64,000 nucleotides of DNA from Nocardioides lianchengensis (GTDB taxonomy: Bacteria > Actinomycetota > Actinomycetes > Propionibacteriales > Nocardioidaceae): positions 186,001 through 250,000 of the forward strand of contig NZ_FMZM01000003.1 of assembly GCF_900101465.1 (NCBI RefSeq), read 5' to 3'. Below, piece by piece: positions 10,574-19,396 of this stretch; position 1 is the stretch's first letter; each line of letters begins with the position of its first letter. The translations under genes were made by a program, and so were the position numbers. Under the pieces are notes generated by a model, which did no database searches, was not told the origin of the DNA, and was given only the letters and a program-made list of their open reading frames with translations.

Positions 10574-11152
10574 ATGACCCGCCTCCTCGTCGTCCTGCTG
10601 GCCCTGCCGATCATGCTGCTCGCACCCGCTCGCGCGAGCGCCGGGACCGACCCCGTGGGGGTCTGGCCGCTCGCGCCCGAGCCCGAGGTGGTCGCGAGGT
10701 TCGACCCGCCCGAGGAGGAATGGGGCGCCGGCCACCGCGGCGTCGACCTCCTGGGTGCGCCCGGCCAGCAGGTCGTGGCGGCGCTCGCCGGCGAGGTCTC
10801 GTTCGCCGGGTCGCTCGCCGGGCGCGGCGTGGTCGTCGTCGACCACGGCCCGACCCGCACGACCTACGAGCCCGTCGCCGCCTCGGTCGCGGTCGGCGAC
10901 GTGGTCGCGGCCGGCGCCCGCCTCGGCGCGCTGCAACCCGGCGGCTCTCACTGCCTGCCCCGGGCCTGCCTGCACTGGGGCTGGATCGAGGGCGCCGAGA
11001 CCTACCTCGACCCGCTGAGGCTGGTCGGTGGCGGCCCGGTCCGGCTGCTCCCGCTGTGGCGGGACGAGCCGGTCGGAGCGGCTCCGCTCGCCCCGCGCTC
11101 GCCGTACGACGGCTGGCGGCCGCTGGTCGCGCTGGCCGATCTGTTCGCGTGA
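10574..11152 (+). CDS. Secreted M23 (LytM-type) peptidase-like protein
   Basis: The 192-residue product has a clean Sec signal peptide (TRLLVVLLALPIMLLAPARASA) and a peptidoglycan endopeptidase-like domain. The first metal motif is present as HRGVDL within GAGHRGVDLLGAPG. The second, normally HxH, reads CLHWG, so Cys stands where the first His is expected. The domain extends to about residue 150 and is followed by a Pro/Leu-rich tail. It is a small stand-alone protein next to rpsB. It either uses an unusual zinc ligand or is a non-catalytic peptidoglycan-binding relative. Confidence 0.8.
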   Translation: MTRLLVVLLALPIMLLAPARASAGTDPVGVWPLAPEPEVVARFDPPEEEWGAGHRGVDLLGAPGQQVVAALAGEVSFAGSLAGRGVVVVDHGPTRTTYEPVAASVAVGDVVAAGARLGALQPGGSHCLPRACLHWGWIEGAETYLDPLRLVGGGPVRLLPLWRDEPVGAAPLAPRSPYDGWRPLVALADLFA

Positions 11153-11169
11153 CCAGCAGGGGCTCTCGA

Positions 11170-11275
11170 CACGCGGGTCGCGACTTCGTCCCCGTCGATA
11201 CGACGCTCGTCCCTCACGTCACTCAGGACATCGCCTCGGTCGCGCCGCTCGCTCGACCACCATCGGCGAGTCCGC
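11170..11275. repeat. Extragenic TCGATACG-type repeat between the M23 gene and xerC
   Basis: The stretch contains GTCGATACGACGCTCG and GCTCGCTCGACC, variants of the same motif set found at 59370-59470. It lies at the convergent 3' ends of two genes. Such TCGATACG/CTCGACC blocks look like dispersed extragenic palindromic elements and could also end transcription. Identification rests on the second copy in this window. Confidence 0.45.
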
Positions 11276-11288
11276 TGACGCGTCCTCG

Positions 11289-12236
11289 TCATGCCCGGGG
11301 ATGGGCCTGCTGGTAGGCGCGGCGGAGGCGGTCAGTGGTGACGTGGGTGTAGCGCTGCGTGGTGGCCAGCGAGGCGTGGCCGAGCAGCTCCTGGACCGAG
11401 CGCAGGTCGGCGCCACCCTCGAGGAGGTGGGTGGCGGCGGTGTGGCGCAGACCGTGCGGACCGATGTCCGGCGCACCGGGCACGTCGGCGATCCGGCGGT
11501 GCACCAGCGTCCGCACGGCCCGCTGGTCGATCCGGCCGCCACGCGCGCCCAGGAAGAGCGCCGCTGCCGAGCCCTCCCGCGCGAGGAGCGGGCGGCCCTG
11601 GCGCAGCCAGAACTGCAGAGCCCGGGCGGCCGGCCGGCCGTAGGGCACGGTGCGCTCCTTGCGCCCCTTGCCGAACACGCGGACGACGTTGCGGTCCGCG
11701 TCCAGGTCGTCGATGTCGAGCCCGGCCAGCTCGCCGACCCGGATCCCGGTGGCGTAGAGCAGCTCGAGCATCGCCACGTCGCGCAGGCCGACCGGGCTGC
11801 CGTCATCGGCGAGCTCCGTCGCCGCGGCGATCAGGTCCTCGGCCTGGTCGGCGCGCAGCACCGACGGGAGGGTCGAGTGCGCCTTCGGCGAGCCCAGGCT
11901 GGCGCCCGCGTCGGAGGGGCTCCGGCCAGTGCGGGCCAGCCAGGCGGTGAAGACCCGGGCGGCGGTGGCTCGGCGGGCCAGGGTGGTGCGGGAGCGGCCC
12001 ATGGTCTGCTGCTTGGCCAACCAGCTGCGCAGAGTGCGGAGGTCGAGCTCGGTCACGTCCGTGTGGCCGAGCCGATGGGCGTGCTCGAGCAGTCCGGCCA
12101 GGTCGGTGAGGTAGGCCCGCACGGTGTGCGGCGCCAGGTCGCGCTCGGAGACCAGGTGCCGCTCGTACTCCCCCAGCACCCGCGCCATCGGCTCCGGGAG
12201 CCCGGCGTCCGGCTCCTCGCTCGGCTCCTCGCTCAC
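11289..12236 (-). CDS. xerC: Tyrosine recombinase XerC
   Basis: It resolves chromosome dimers at dif with XerD. The 315-residue protein has the N-terminal SAM-like domain ([19 protein letters not shown]) and the catalytic domain with Arg in [12 protein letters not shown], Lys in [15 protein letters not shown] and [15 protein letters not shown], which gives the full R-K-HxxR-H-Y set. The GTG start has no strong ribosome box; an ATG at 12188 is an alternative that would remove 16 residues. It follows dprA (29 bp) in the usual actinobacterial order. Confidence 0.92.
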   Translation of the reverse strand: MSEEPSEEPDAGLPEPMARVLGEYERHLVSERDLAPHTVRAYLTDLAGLLEHAHRLGHTDVTELDLRTLRSWLAKQQTMGRSRTTLARRATAARVFTAWLARTGRSPSDAGASLGSPKAHSTLPSVLRADQAEDLIAAATELADDGSPVGLRDVAMLELLYATGIRVGELAGLDIDDLDADRNVVRVFGKGRKERTVPYGRPAARALQFWLRQGRPLLAREGSAAALFLGARGGRIDQRAVRTLVHRRIADVPGAPDIGPHGLRHTAATHLLEGGADLRSVQELLGHASLATTQRYTHVTTDRLRRAYQQAHPRA

Positions 12237-12265
12237 CCGGCTGAGTCTAGGGAGGGACCGACGTC

Positions 12266-13411
12266 CTACTCGTGCGCCAGCGCGGCGAGCCGCCAGCCGT
12301 CCTCGACCCGCTCGACGAAGCCGCCGGCCCGCAGCCGGTCGAGGGCCGAGGCCACGGTCAGCATCGCCAGGCCCGCGGTGCGCGCGATCGAGTCGGTGCC
12401 GACCGATCGTTGGACGGGGACCGCGTCGAGGACCTGCTGGTCCTTGGTCGAGAGGCGGTCGCGCGACCGCTCGCGGCCACGCGGCTCCTCGACGACGTGC
12501 TCCCCCATCGGCGCGACGACCTCCAGGACCTCCGCCCCCGACGTCACCAGCGTCGCCGCGCCCGCGCGCAGCAGCTGGTGGACGCCCTGGGACGGAGCGC
12601 TGGTGATCGGGCCCGGAACGCCCATCAGCGGGCGCTGGAGGCGCGAGGCCCAGTTCGCGGTGTTGAGCGCGCCACTGCGCACGGCTGCCTCGACGAGCAC
12701 CGTGCCGGAGGTCAGGGCGGCGATGATCCGGTTGCGACTCAGGAAGCGGATCCGCATCGGGGCGCCCCCAGGAGCGGTCTCCGACACGACCGCGCCCTCG
12801 CGGGCCAGGTGCTCCAGGAGGTCGCGGTGGGCCTGGGGATAGATGCGGTCGGCCCCGCAGGCCAGCACCGCCACGGTCTGACCACCGCCACCCAACGCCC
12901 CACGATGAGCGGCCTGGTCGATGCCGAAGGCGGCACCGGACACGACCGGGCACCCGGCTCGGGCCACCACGGCTGCGAGCTCGGCGGCCGCGTCGGCGCC
13001 GTAGGTGGTGGCCGACCGGGACCCGACCACCGCGACCGACCGGGCGAGGGCGTCGAGGCGGAGGGGGCCCTTGACCCACAGACCCAGCGGCGGGCCGCCG
13101 CGCTGCTGGAGCACCGGCACGTGGGCGAGGTCGTCGAGCTGGTCGGGCCACTCCGTGTCCCCCGGTACGACGAAGCGCAGCCCGGCCCGTGCCGCGTCGG
13201 CGAGCTCGCCGGCCGGGTCCTTGCCGCCGGTGCGGCTGGCCGCGTCGTCCCGGATCTCCCGGCTCGGCCGGTCGGCCCGCTGCTGCAGGACGTTGGCGTA
13301 GAGCGCCTGGGCGCCGACCTCACCCACGACGGCGGCGACGCGCGGGTCGCCGGGCTCGGTCAGCAGCGACAGTCCGACCCGGGCCAACCGCTCCGCCTCC
13401 GGAGCGCTCAC
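12266..13411 (-). CDS. dprA: DNA-processing protein DprA
   Basis: DprA protects incoming single-stranded DNA and loads RecA during transformation. The 381-residue protein has an N-terminal helical region, the Rossmann-type core ([52 protein letters not shown]) and a C-terminal winged helix (about 320-381). The GTG start overlaps the comM stop (GTGA). The xerC-dprA-comM-yraN order is typical for actinobacteria, many of which are not known to be naturally competent. Confidence 0.94.
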   Translation of the reverse strand: MSAPEAERLARVGLSLLTEPGDPRVAAVVGEVGAQALYANVLQQRADRPSREIRDDAASRTGGKDPAGELADAARAGLRFVVPGDTEWPDQLDDLAHVPVLQQRGGPPLGLWVKGPLRLDALARSVAVVGSRSATTYGADAAAELAAVVARAGCPVVSGAAFGIDQAAHRGALGGGGQTVAVLACGADRIYPQAHRDLLEHLAREGAVVSETAPGGAPMRIRFLSRNRIIAALTSGTVLVEAAVRSGALNTANWASRLQRPLMGVPGPITSAPSQGVHQLLRAGAATLVTSGAEVLEVVAPMGEHVVEEPRGRERSRDRLSTKDQQVLDAVPVQRSVGTDSIARTAGLAMLTVASALDRLRAGGFVERVEDGWRLAALAHE

Positions 13412-15009
13412 GACGCCTGCCGCTGCAGCAGAGCCAGCGGCAGCGGGTCGCCCCGACGCAGGGCGAGCGCCACCTCGACCTCGGCCACTCCGGGCAGCCG
13501 CTCCGGGGCGTGCCGACCCCGCAGGTCGAGCACCGTCCAGGCCAGCCGGTGGACCCGGACGGCGCCCCGGGAGGTGATCTTGGCGTCGTAGACGTCGCCG
13601 TCGAGCCGGTCCCGGCCCGCGGGATCGAGCGGCCATCGGTCGCGCAGCGCCGCGCCGGGCACGTGGGCGTTGAGCCGCCACCCGACCTCGGCGTAGCGGT
13701 CGCGCTGGCGCTGCCGGGCCCGCTCCACCCGGGTCCGGACCGACGCGGAGTCCTCCGGGACCGTGAGCCGGTCGCGGCTCTCGTGGGGGCGCAGGGGCTC
13801 GACGTGACGCAGGATGTCGACCCGGTCGGCGACCGGGCCGGTGATCTTGTGCCGGTACTCCCGCCGCTTGACCTCCTTGCAGCCGCACCGGTTCGTCGCG
13901 GCGGCGGGCGTGTAGTCGCCGCACGGGCACGGGTTGCAGGCCAGCACGACCATCCCGCGAGCGGGCAGCCGCACCTGCTCGTCGGTCCGGGCGACCACCA
14001 CGTCGCCGTTCTCGAGCGGCTGGCGCAACGCCTCGATCGCGTCGCTGCGGAACAGGGGGAACTCGTCCAGGAAGAGGACACCGGCGTGCGCGAGGCTCAC
14101 GGCGCCCGGACGCACCTGCCCCGACCCGCCGCCGACCAGGCTGGCCTTGCTGGCGTCGTGGTGGGGAGCGAGGAAGGGCGGCCGGCGGATCATCCCGCTC
14201 TCGGCGTCGAGCACACCCGCCAACGAGTGCAAGGCGGTCAGTTCCAACGACTCCTCAGGTGTGAGGTCGGGCAGGACGGTCGGGATCCGCTCAGCGATGC
14301 TCGTCTTGCCGGCTCCCTTGGGCCCGGACAGCATCAGGTGGTGGCCGCCCGCGGCCGCCACCTCGATGGCGTAGCGAGCATCGGACATGCCGATCAGGTC
14401 GGCGAGGTCGACCTCCTCCATCCGCTCCTCGCCGCGCCACGAGAGCAGCCGGCTGCCCGAGGCGGCCGCCACCGGGGGCGCCTCGGGCACCTCGTCGCCG
14501 CGGAGCAGGGCGACCACCTGGGCCAGCGACCGAACCCCGAGGACGGACATGTCGGGCACCATCGCGGCCTCCTCGGCCTGAGGCTCGGGCACGAAGACCG
14601 CCCGAATCCCCCGGTCGGCGGCCGCCAGCACCATCGGCAGCACCCCCTCGACGGGCCGCAGGCCGCCGTCGAGCGTCAGCTCCCCGATCAGGGCCACCTG
14701 CTCCAGCGCCGAACGCGGGAGCCGTCCGTCGGCGGCCAGGACCGAGATCGCGATGGCCAAGTCGAAGTGGGTGCCACGCTTCGGCAGGTCGGCGGGCGAG
14801 AGCAGGATCGTGATCCGCTTGGTCGCCGGCCAGGTCAGTCCGGAGTTGATGATCGCCATCCGGCACCGGTCGCGGGCCTCGTTGAGGGAGGCGTCGGGGC
14901 GGCCGACCATGGTGGTGCCGACCTGCCCCGGAGAGACGTCGGACTGCACGTCGATGAGGTGGCCGAGCGCGCCCTGCAGGGAGACGGTCCGGGCCGTCGC
15001 GAATGGCAT
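13408..15009 (-). CDS. comM: YifB/ComM family Mg-chelatase-like AAA ATPase
   Basis: ComM-type helicases promote branch migration during integration of transformed DNA. The 533-residue product has an N-terminal Lon-like domain (MPFATARTVSLQGALGHLID and DLPKRGTHFDLAIAI), the ATPase with Walker A GPKGAGKTS and Walker B LFLDEF, and a C-terminal Mg_chelatase region with a four-Cys cluster (ACNPCPCGDY and RCGCKE). The ATG overlaps the yraN stop by one base (TGATG). Confidence 0.94.
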   Translation of the reverse strand: MPFATARTVSLQGALGHLIDVQSDVSPGQVGTTMVGRPDASLNEARDRCRMAIINSGLTWPATKRITILLSPADLPKRGTHFDLAIAISVLAADGRLPRSALEQVALIGELTLDGGLRPVEGVLPMVLAAADRGIRAVFVPEPQAEEAAMVPDMSVLGVRSLAQVVALLRGDEVPEAPPVAAASGSRLLSWRGEERMEEVDLADLIGMSDARYAIEVAAAGGHHLMLSGPKGAGKTSIAERIPTVLPDLTPEESLELTALHSLAGVLDAESGMIRRPPFLAPHHDASKASLVGGGSGQVRPGAVSLAHAGVLFLDEFPLFRSDAIEALRQPLENGDVVVARTDEQVRLPARGMVVLACNPCPCGDYTPAAATNRCGCKEVKRREYRHKITGPVADRVDILRHVEPLRPHESRDRLTVPEDSASVRTRVERARQRQRDRYAEVGWRLNAHVPGAALRDRWPLDPAGRDRLDGDVYDAKITSRGAVRVHRLAWTVLDLRGRHAPERLPGVAEVEVALALRRGDPLPLALLQRQAS

Positions 15010-15374
15010 CAGCCGATCCCGGGCACGTGGTCGATCTGGGACGGTCCGCGCCGCGGTCGGATCACCGCGACCAGGTCGATGCGGATCTCGACGGGCCCGA
15101 GGCCGTGCGCCTCCCGCCAACGCACCGCGAGGCGGCGCAGCCGGGCGAGCTTCATCTCGGTGATCGCCTCGTGCGGCGTGCCGCACCGGTCGCTGCTGCG
15201 GGTCTTGACCTCGCAGACCACCAGCACGTCGCGCTCGCGCAGCACCAGGTCGATCTCGCCCGCGTCGCACCGCCAGTTGCGGTCCAGCAGGATCATCCCC
15301 TGGGCCGTCAGGTGGCGTGCGGCGAGTGACTCGCCGTAGGCCCCGAGGGCCTGCTTGGTCGTGGTTCCCGTCAT
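15009..15374 (-). CDS. yraN: UPF0102 (YraN) family endonuclease-like protein
   Basis: The 121-residue protein has the restriction-endonuclease-like fold: LGAYGESLAARHLTAQG, NWRCDAGEIDLVLRERDVL and CEVKTRSSDRCG hold the conserved Glu, Asp and ExK residues. The ATG is chosen because AGGAGG lies 6 nt upstream. It is the first gene of the yraN-comM-dprA-xerC run. Biochemical role is not established for the family; DNA processing is likely from context. Confidence 0.9.
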   Translation of the reverse strand: MTGTTTKQALGAYGESLAARHLTAQGMILLDRNWRCDAGEIDLVLRERDVLVVCEVKTRSSDRCGTPHEAITEMKLARLRRLAVRWREAHGLGPVEIRIDLVAVIRPRRGPSQIDHVPGIG

Positions 15375-15454
15375 CGCTGACCTCCTGCGGACAGCCTGTC
15401 CGCGGGCGGGGACGAGCAGCACGACGAGAGGGACGCCTGTGGAGAAGCCATGCC

Positions 15455-15485
15455 GGAGACCCGCCTGTGGACGACAGGTGGTCCG
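15455..15485 (-). terminator. Possible hairpin terminator downstream of tadG-like gene
   Basis: On the minus strand GACCACCTGT, a short loop and ACAGGCGGGTC can pair with one bulge, starting about 8 nt after the tadG stop. No U-run is present. Support is modest. Confidence 0.35.
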
Positions 15486-15492
15486 GGGCGGG

Positions 15493-17247
15493 CTAGTGGC
15501 GCAGCCGCGGGCCTCCGCAGACCGGCTCCCGCAGCGCCCAGACGTCGGCACCGGCGAGCTGCAGCCCGAGCAACCGGGCCAGCGGGGCCACCACCCCGGA
15601 CTGCAGGGTGCTGAGCAGCGGGTTGACGACCGACGACAGGACCCGAGTCAGGATCGGGTTCAGCACGTCGCTCAGCACCGTCGCGAGCAGCGGCCCTGTC
15701 GTGTAGGTCGAGGTCGCGGGCGGGCCGAGGAGGCGGGGCACGGACAGACGTACCTCGGTTCCTCCGGCAACCTGGCCGGTCAGCCCGGTCAGGACCACCC
15801 CCGAGGCGCTCCCCACCGGCGTGGAGTACGACGCGGGCAGCGGCAGCACCACGTTGCGGTCGTACGGCACCGCCGAGGAGCCAGCCCCGAACGAGAGCGA
15901 GGCGGTCACCGAGAGCGTGGGCGGGCCGGCAGGGAGCACCGCTAGGCCCAGCACCTGCAGCACGGCGGTCAGCAGGTCCGACACCAGCGGCACGCCCACG
16001 CTGACCGCAACCCCGGTCGTCCCGGTGAGCGCCACCCGCCCGACCACCGACGAGGACAACGCCAGCTCCAGCGACTGCGCGCCCGTCGTCCCGCAACGGA
16101 CGTCGCGCAGCTCGGCGACGGCCTGGCCCAGGTCGACCTCCGCCGTCAGCGACGTCGCGCCGAGGCTCACCGAGGTCGGGGCTCCCAGGATGTTCACGGT
16201 GAGGGTCCGGGCCGGAAGGGTGACCGGAACGCGGAGCCGGACCTGCGCGGTCCGGGCCTGCGTACCCGGTCCCCCGCACCCCACCTGGGGCGCCTCCGTG
16301 ACCACCAGCGAGGCCCCGACCAGGCCCGGGACCCCGAGGTCCTGCACGACCAGGGTGTGCCCGGCCCAGGCGGCGTGCGCGGCTCCGGTCACCAGATCGA
16401 GCACGTCGAGCCCGACCGCCAGCGCGGCCTGGTCGGTCGCCGCGGCGGTGACCAGATCGGCGATCGCGATCGTCGGGGTGCCGGCGGCGACCTGGATCGA
16501 CTGCAGCAGCCCGGCGGCAGCGAGCTCGCCCCGGTCGCTCAGGACCCGCGCCACGGCGAGGTAGAAGTCGGAGACCGAGAGCTGGTCGAGCTCCAGCAGC
16601 TCGTGCACGCTGCCCACCCCGAGCCCGCCGACCTCGACCAGCTCGAGGAGGGTCACGTCGGACGCGGCGAGTCCCTGGTAGTCGACGAGGCTGAGGGCGA
16701 CGTCGGATCCCAGCAGCGTCCCGAGCAGGACGTCGAGCAGCGGCCCGGTCGTGCTGTCCAGCCGCGCGGTGTACGAGCCGACCCGGAAGCAGGCCCCCAG
16801 GTCGGCGACCCCGACCGCGGAGCGGACGGCCGGGCCCCGGTCGATCCCGGTCACGCCCGCGAAGGCGAAGTCGACGGCGGTCCGCGCGGTCACCCGGACC
16901 GCCGTCGGGACGCCGACGCCCGCCACCGGCACGAAGTCGCCCCGGTCGTCCAGCTCCCCCAGGTCGACGTCGAGGGCGGGGTCGTCCCCGACCGCGTCGG
17001 GGTTCCGGTCACGGCTCGCCGTGGCGAGGGCCGGCATGAGCGGCCCGAGGGTCGCCGCGTCGCGGCCGTCGAGCTCGCGGGCCAGGTCGAGCGCGACGGC
17101 GTCGGCGACGGCCTGCATGTCACCGCGGGCCACCCGCTGCAGGCCCAGGTCGACCGCCATCGCGGCACTCAGCAGCAGCACGACGACGACCACGGCGACG
17201 AACGGCAGGACGGTGCCCTCCTCGTCCCGCCGTCGGGCGGCGAGCAT
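15493..17247 (-). CDS. TadG-like Flp-pilus-type membrane protein
   Basis: The 584-residue product begins with MLAARRRDEEGTVLPFVAVV and one N-terminal hydrophobic helix, the layout of TadG/TadE-like pseudopilin-related proteins, then a large extracytoplasmic region. That region is rich in Val, Leu, Thr and Gly and repeats LL-rich segments such as GPLLDVLLGTLLGSDV and LNPILTRVLSSVVNPLLS. Six or so Cys are scattered through it. It overlaps the tadE-like stop by one base (TGATG). No other tad genes (ATPase, prepilin peptidase) are in the window, so function beyond membrane or pilus association is open. Confidence 0.7.
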   Translation of the reverse strand: MLAARRRDEEGTVLPFVAVVVVVLLLSAAMAVDLGLQRVARGDMQAVADAVALDLARELDGRDAATLGPLMPALATASRDRNPDAVGDDPALDVDLGELDDRGDFVPVAGVGVPTAVRVTARTAVDFAFAGVTGIDRGPAVRSAVGVADLGACFRVGSYTARLDSTTGPLLDVLLGTLLGSDVALSLVDYQGLAASDVTLLELVEVGGLGVGSVHELLELDQLSVSDFYLAVARVLSDRGELAAAGLLQSIQVAAGTPTIAIADLVTAAATDQAALAVGLDVLDLVTGAAHAAWAGHTLVVQDLGVPGLVGASLVVTEAPQVGCGGPGTQARTAQVRLRVPVTLPARTLTVNILGAPTSVSLGATSLTAEVDLGQAVAELRDVRCGTTGAQSLELALSSSVVGRVALTGTTGVAVSVGVPLVSDLLTAVLQVLGLAVLPAGPPTLSVTASLSFGAGSSAVPYDRNVVLPLPASYSTPVGSASGVVLTGLTGQVAGGTEVRLSVPRLLGPPATSTYTTGPLLATVLSDVLNPILTRVLSSVVNPLLSTLQSGVVAPLARLLGLQLAGADVWALREPVCGGPRLRH

Positions 17248-17723
17248 CAGCTCACCCTGACCGTGGCCGCGTAGGTCAGCTCGTCGGGCATCGCGGCCCC
17301 CACCCCGGGCAGCGAGGGGACGGCGGGGTTCGCGGCGTACCGGTAGGTGAGGGTGACCGTCACGCAGTTGTGGGCGGGCGCGCCTGCGCAGGCGGTGGCG
17401 GTCCCGACCGCGCAGGTCCCCGCGGCGGTCGCGTCGCGGAAGAGCACCCCGCTCGTGCACGTCACGCCGACCCCGGCCAGCGCGTCGGTGACGGCCGCGG
17501 TCGCGTCGGTCGTCCGCGCCGACGGGTCCAGCTGCACCGCGGCGGCCCGCGCGCCCTCGGTCGCCGCCTGGCTCAGCGACTGCCGGAAGCCGAGCATGAA
17601 GCCGAAGGAGATGATCCCGAAGACGAGCAGGAGCAGGAAGGGCACCACGAGCGCGAACTCCAGCGCCGCGGCACCCCGCTCCTCGCGCGCACGGCGCCGC
17701 CCGGGTCCCTCCACGCCCCGCAC
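17247..17723 (-). CDS. TadE-family pilus-assembly protein
   Basis: The 158-residue protein carries ERGAAALEFALVVPFLLLLVFGIISFGFMLG, the TadE signature of a Glu in front of a hydrophobic helix (quoted here only in part: RGAAALEFALVVPF), at residues 16-45. A soluble C-terminal domain with five Cys follows. The GTG at 17723 is used; a second GTG three codons later is possible and neither has a clear ribosome box. It is coupled to the tadG-like gene by overlapping stop and start. Confidence 0.78.
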   Translation of the reverse strand: MRGVEGPGRRRAREERGAAALEFALVVPFLLLLVFGIISFGFMLGFRQSLSQAATEGARAAAVQLDPSARTTDATAAVTDALAGVGVTCTSGVLFRDATAAGTCAVGTATACAGAPAHNCVTVTLTYRYAANPAVPSLPGVGAAMPDELTYAATVRVS

Positions 17724-17780
17724 CGTAGGTCGCGCGGCGGAGTCCCGCCTACGGCTCCGGGCCGATATGGCCCGTTCGGG

Positions 17781-18089
17781 CTACGGCTTGGGCGGATCGA
17801 TGTCCGAAGGGTTGAGCTCCTCGACGTTCACGTCCTTGAAGGTCAGCACCTTCACGTTCTTCGCGAACCGAGCCGGGCGGTACATGTCCCAGACCCAGGC
17901 GTCGCTCATCGAGACCTCGAAGAACACCTCGCCGGCCTCGGTCCGCGCCTTCACATCGACCTGGTTGCAGAGGTAGAACCGGCGGTCCGTCTCGACGACG
18001 TACTTGAAGATGCCGACGACGTCGCGGTACTCGCGGTAGAGCGTCAGCTCCATCTCGGTCTCGTACTTCTCGAGGTCCTCGGCGCTCAC
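17781..18089 (-). CDS. DUF2469 family protein
   Basis: This 102-residue acidic protein starts MSAEDLEKYETEMELTLYRE and contains VVETDRRFYLCNQVDV and DAWVWDMYRPARFAKNV, hallmarks of the actinobacterial DUF2469 family. The gene usually lies next to rnhB, as here once the two opposite-strand genes are ignored. The start is GTG, followed by AGC GCC GAG. Function is unknown. Confidence 0.9.
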   Translation of the reverse strand: MSAEDLEKYETEMELTLYREYRDVVGIFKYVVETDRRFYLCNQVDVKARTEAGEVFFEVSMSDAWVWDMYRPARFAKNVKVLTFKDVNVEELNPSDIDPPKP

Positions 18090-18172
18090 GCGCCGACTCT
18101 ATCCCTGCGGTCGCGGACCGCTCCTGTCCGCGTCCCGCGTGCCCGCGAACACCCGGCTGTCATGGTGGAGAG

Positions 18173-19396
18173 GTGGACGAGGTCGACGTGGTCGTCGTGG
18201 GTGCGGGACTGGCCGGGCTGCAGTGCGCGCAGAGCCTGCGCGACCGGGGCCTGACGACGGTCGTCCTGGAAGCGGGCGACGCCCCAGGCGGCCGGGTCCG
18301 GACCGACGTCGTCGACGGGTTCCGCTGCGACCGCGGGTTCCAGCTCCTCAACCCCGCCTACCCGGCCCTGCGCCGGCACGTCGACCTCGGCGCACTGGAC
18401 CTCGGGATCTTCGGCCGCGGCGTGGTGGTCGCGCAGGACGACGGCTCCTCGATCGTCGCCGACCCACTGCGTCACCCCTGGCTGCTCGGCCGGACGCTGC
18501 GCAGCGGCTACGTCCGACCGCTCGAGCTCGGTCGGCTCCTCGCCTGGCTCGCTCCGGCACTCGGTTCCGTGCCCCGACTGCTGGCAGGCCCCGATCGCAG
18601 CCGGGCGGAGTCGCTGGCCGCTGCCGGGGTCAGCGGGCGGCTCGGGCTCGAGGTGCTGGAGCCGTTCCTCACCGGCGTCCTCGCCGAGGACGACGGCTCG
18701 TCGTCGGCCACCTTCGTGCGCCTGCTGCTGCGCAGCTTCGTCCGCGCCACCCCCGGCGTGCCCGGGCTCGGGATGCAGGCGCTGCCCGACCAGCTCGCCC
18801 GGGGCCTCGACCTGCGCCTGCGGACGCGCGTCACCGAGATCCGCGGGCCGGGCGAGGTGCGCTCGGAGGTCGGCTCCCACCGGGCCGGCGCCGTCGTGGT
18901 CGCGACGGACCCGGTCTCCGCAGCCGAGCTGGCACCGATCGCCGCGACCCCGATGAAGGGCTTGCGGACCTGGTGGTTCACGACCGGCCAGGGCCTGACC
19001 GATCCGACCTTCCTGCGGGTCGACGGCCACCGCGCCGGACCGGTCGTGAACTCCGCGGTCCTCTCGGCCGTGGCACCGTCGTACGCGCCCGTCGGACGGC
19101 ACCTGGTGCAGGCCACGACGCTGCTGCCGAGCGACAGCACCGAGGCCGACGTACGACGGCACCTGGAGCGGCTCTGGTCGGTCGCCACCGGCGACTGGGA
19201 CCTGGTGACGGTCCACGACGTCGCCCACGCGCTGCCCCGCCAACCCGCGCCGGCCGAGGTACGACGGCCGGTGAACCTCGGCGGAGGGCTGTTCGTCGCC
19301 GGGGACCACCGGGACACCGGGTCCATCCAGGGGGCGCTGGTGTCCGGGGCCCGGGCGGCGCGGGCGGTCGCCGCCTCCCTCGGGAGCCGACGGTGA
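18173..19396 (+). CDS. FAD-dependent oxidoreductase (amine oxidase/phytoene desaturase-like)
   Basis: The 407-residue protein begins with DEVDVVVVGAGLAGLQCAQ, a GxGxxG FAD/NAD-binding fold, then LEAGDAPGGRVRTD typical of amine oxidases and carotenoid desaturases, and ends with a flavin motif GGGLFVAGDHRDTGSIQGAL. Substrate is not evident. The GTG start leaves only two to three nt after GGAG, but an earlier in-frame start is not available and the Rossmann motif starts at residue 5. It overlaps the DUF2071 gene by 4 bp, so the two probably act together. It is inserted on the opposite strand between DUF2469 and rnhB. Confidence 0.85.
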   Translation: MDEVDVVVVGAGLAGLQCAQSLRDRGLTTVVLEAGDAPGGRVRTDVVDGFRCDRGFQLLNPAYPALRRHVDLGALDLGIFGRGVVVAQDDGSSIVADPLRHPWLLGRTLRSGYVRPLELGRLLAWLAPALGSVPRLLAGPDRSRAESLAAAGVSGRLGLEVLEPFLTGVLAEDDGSSSATFVRLLLRSFVRATPGVPGLGMQALPDQLARGLDLRLRTRVTEIRGPGEVRSEVGSHRAGAVVVATDPVSAAELAPIAATPMKGLRTWWFTTGQGLTDPTFLRVDGHRAGPVVNSAVLSAVAPSYAPVGRHLVQATTLLPSDSTEADVRRHLERLWSVATGDWDLVTVHDVAHALPRQPAPAEVRRPVNLGGGLFVAGDHRDTGSIQGALVSGARAARAVAASLGSRR

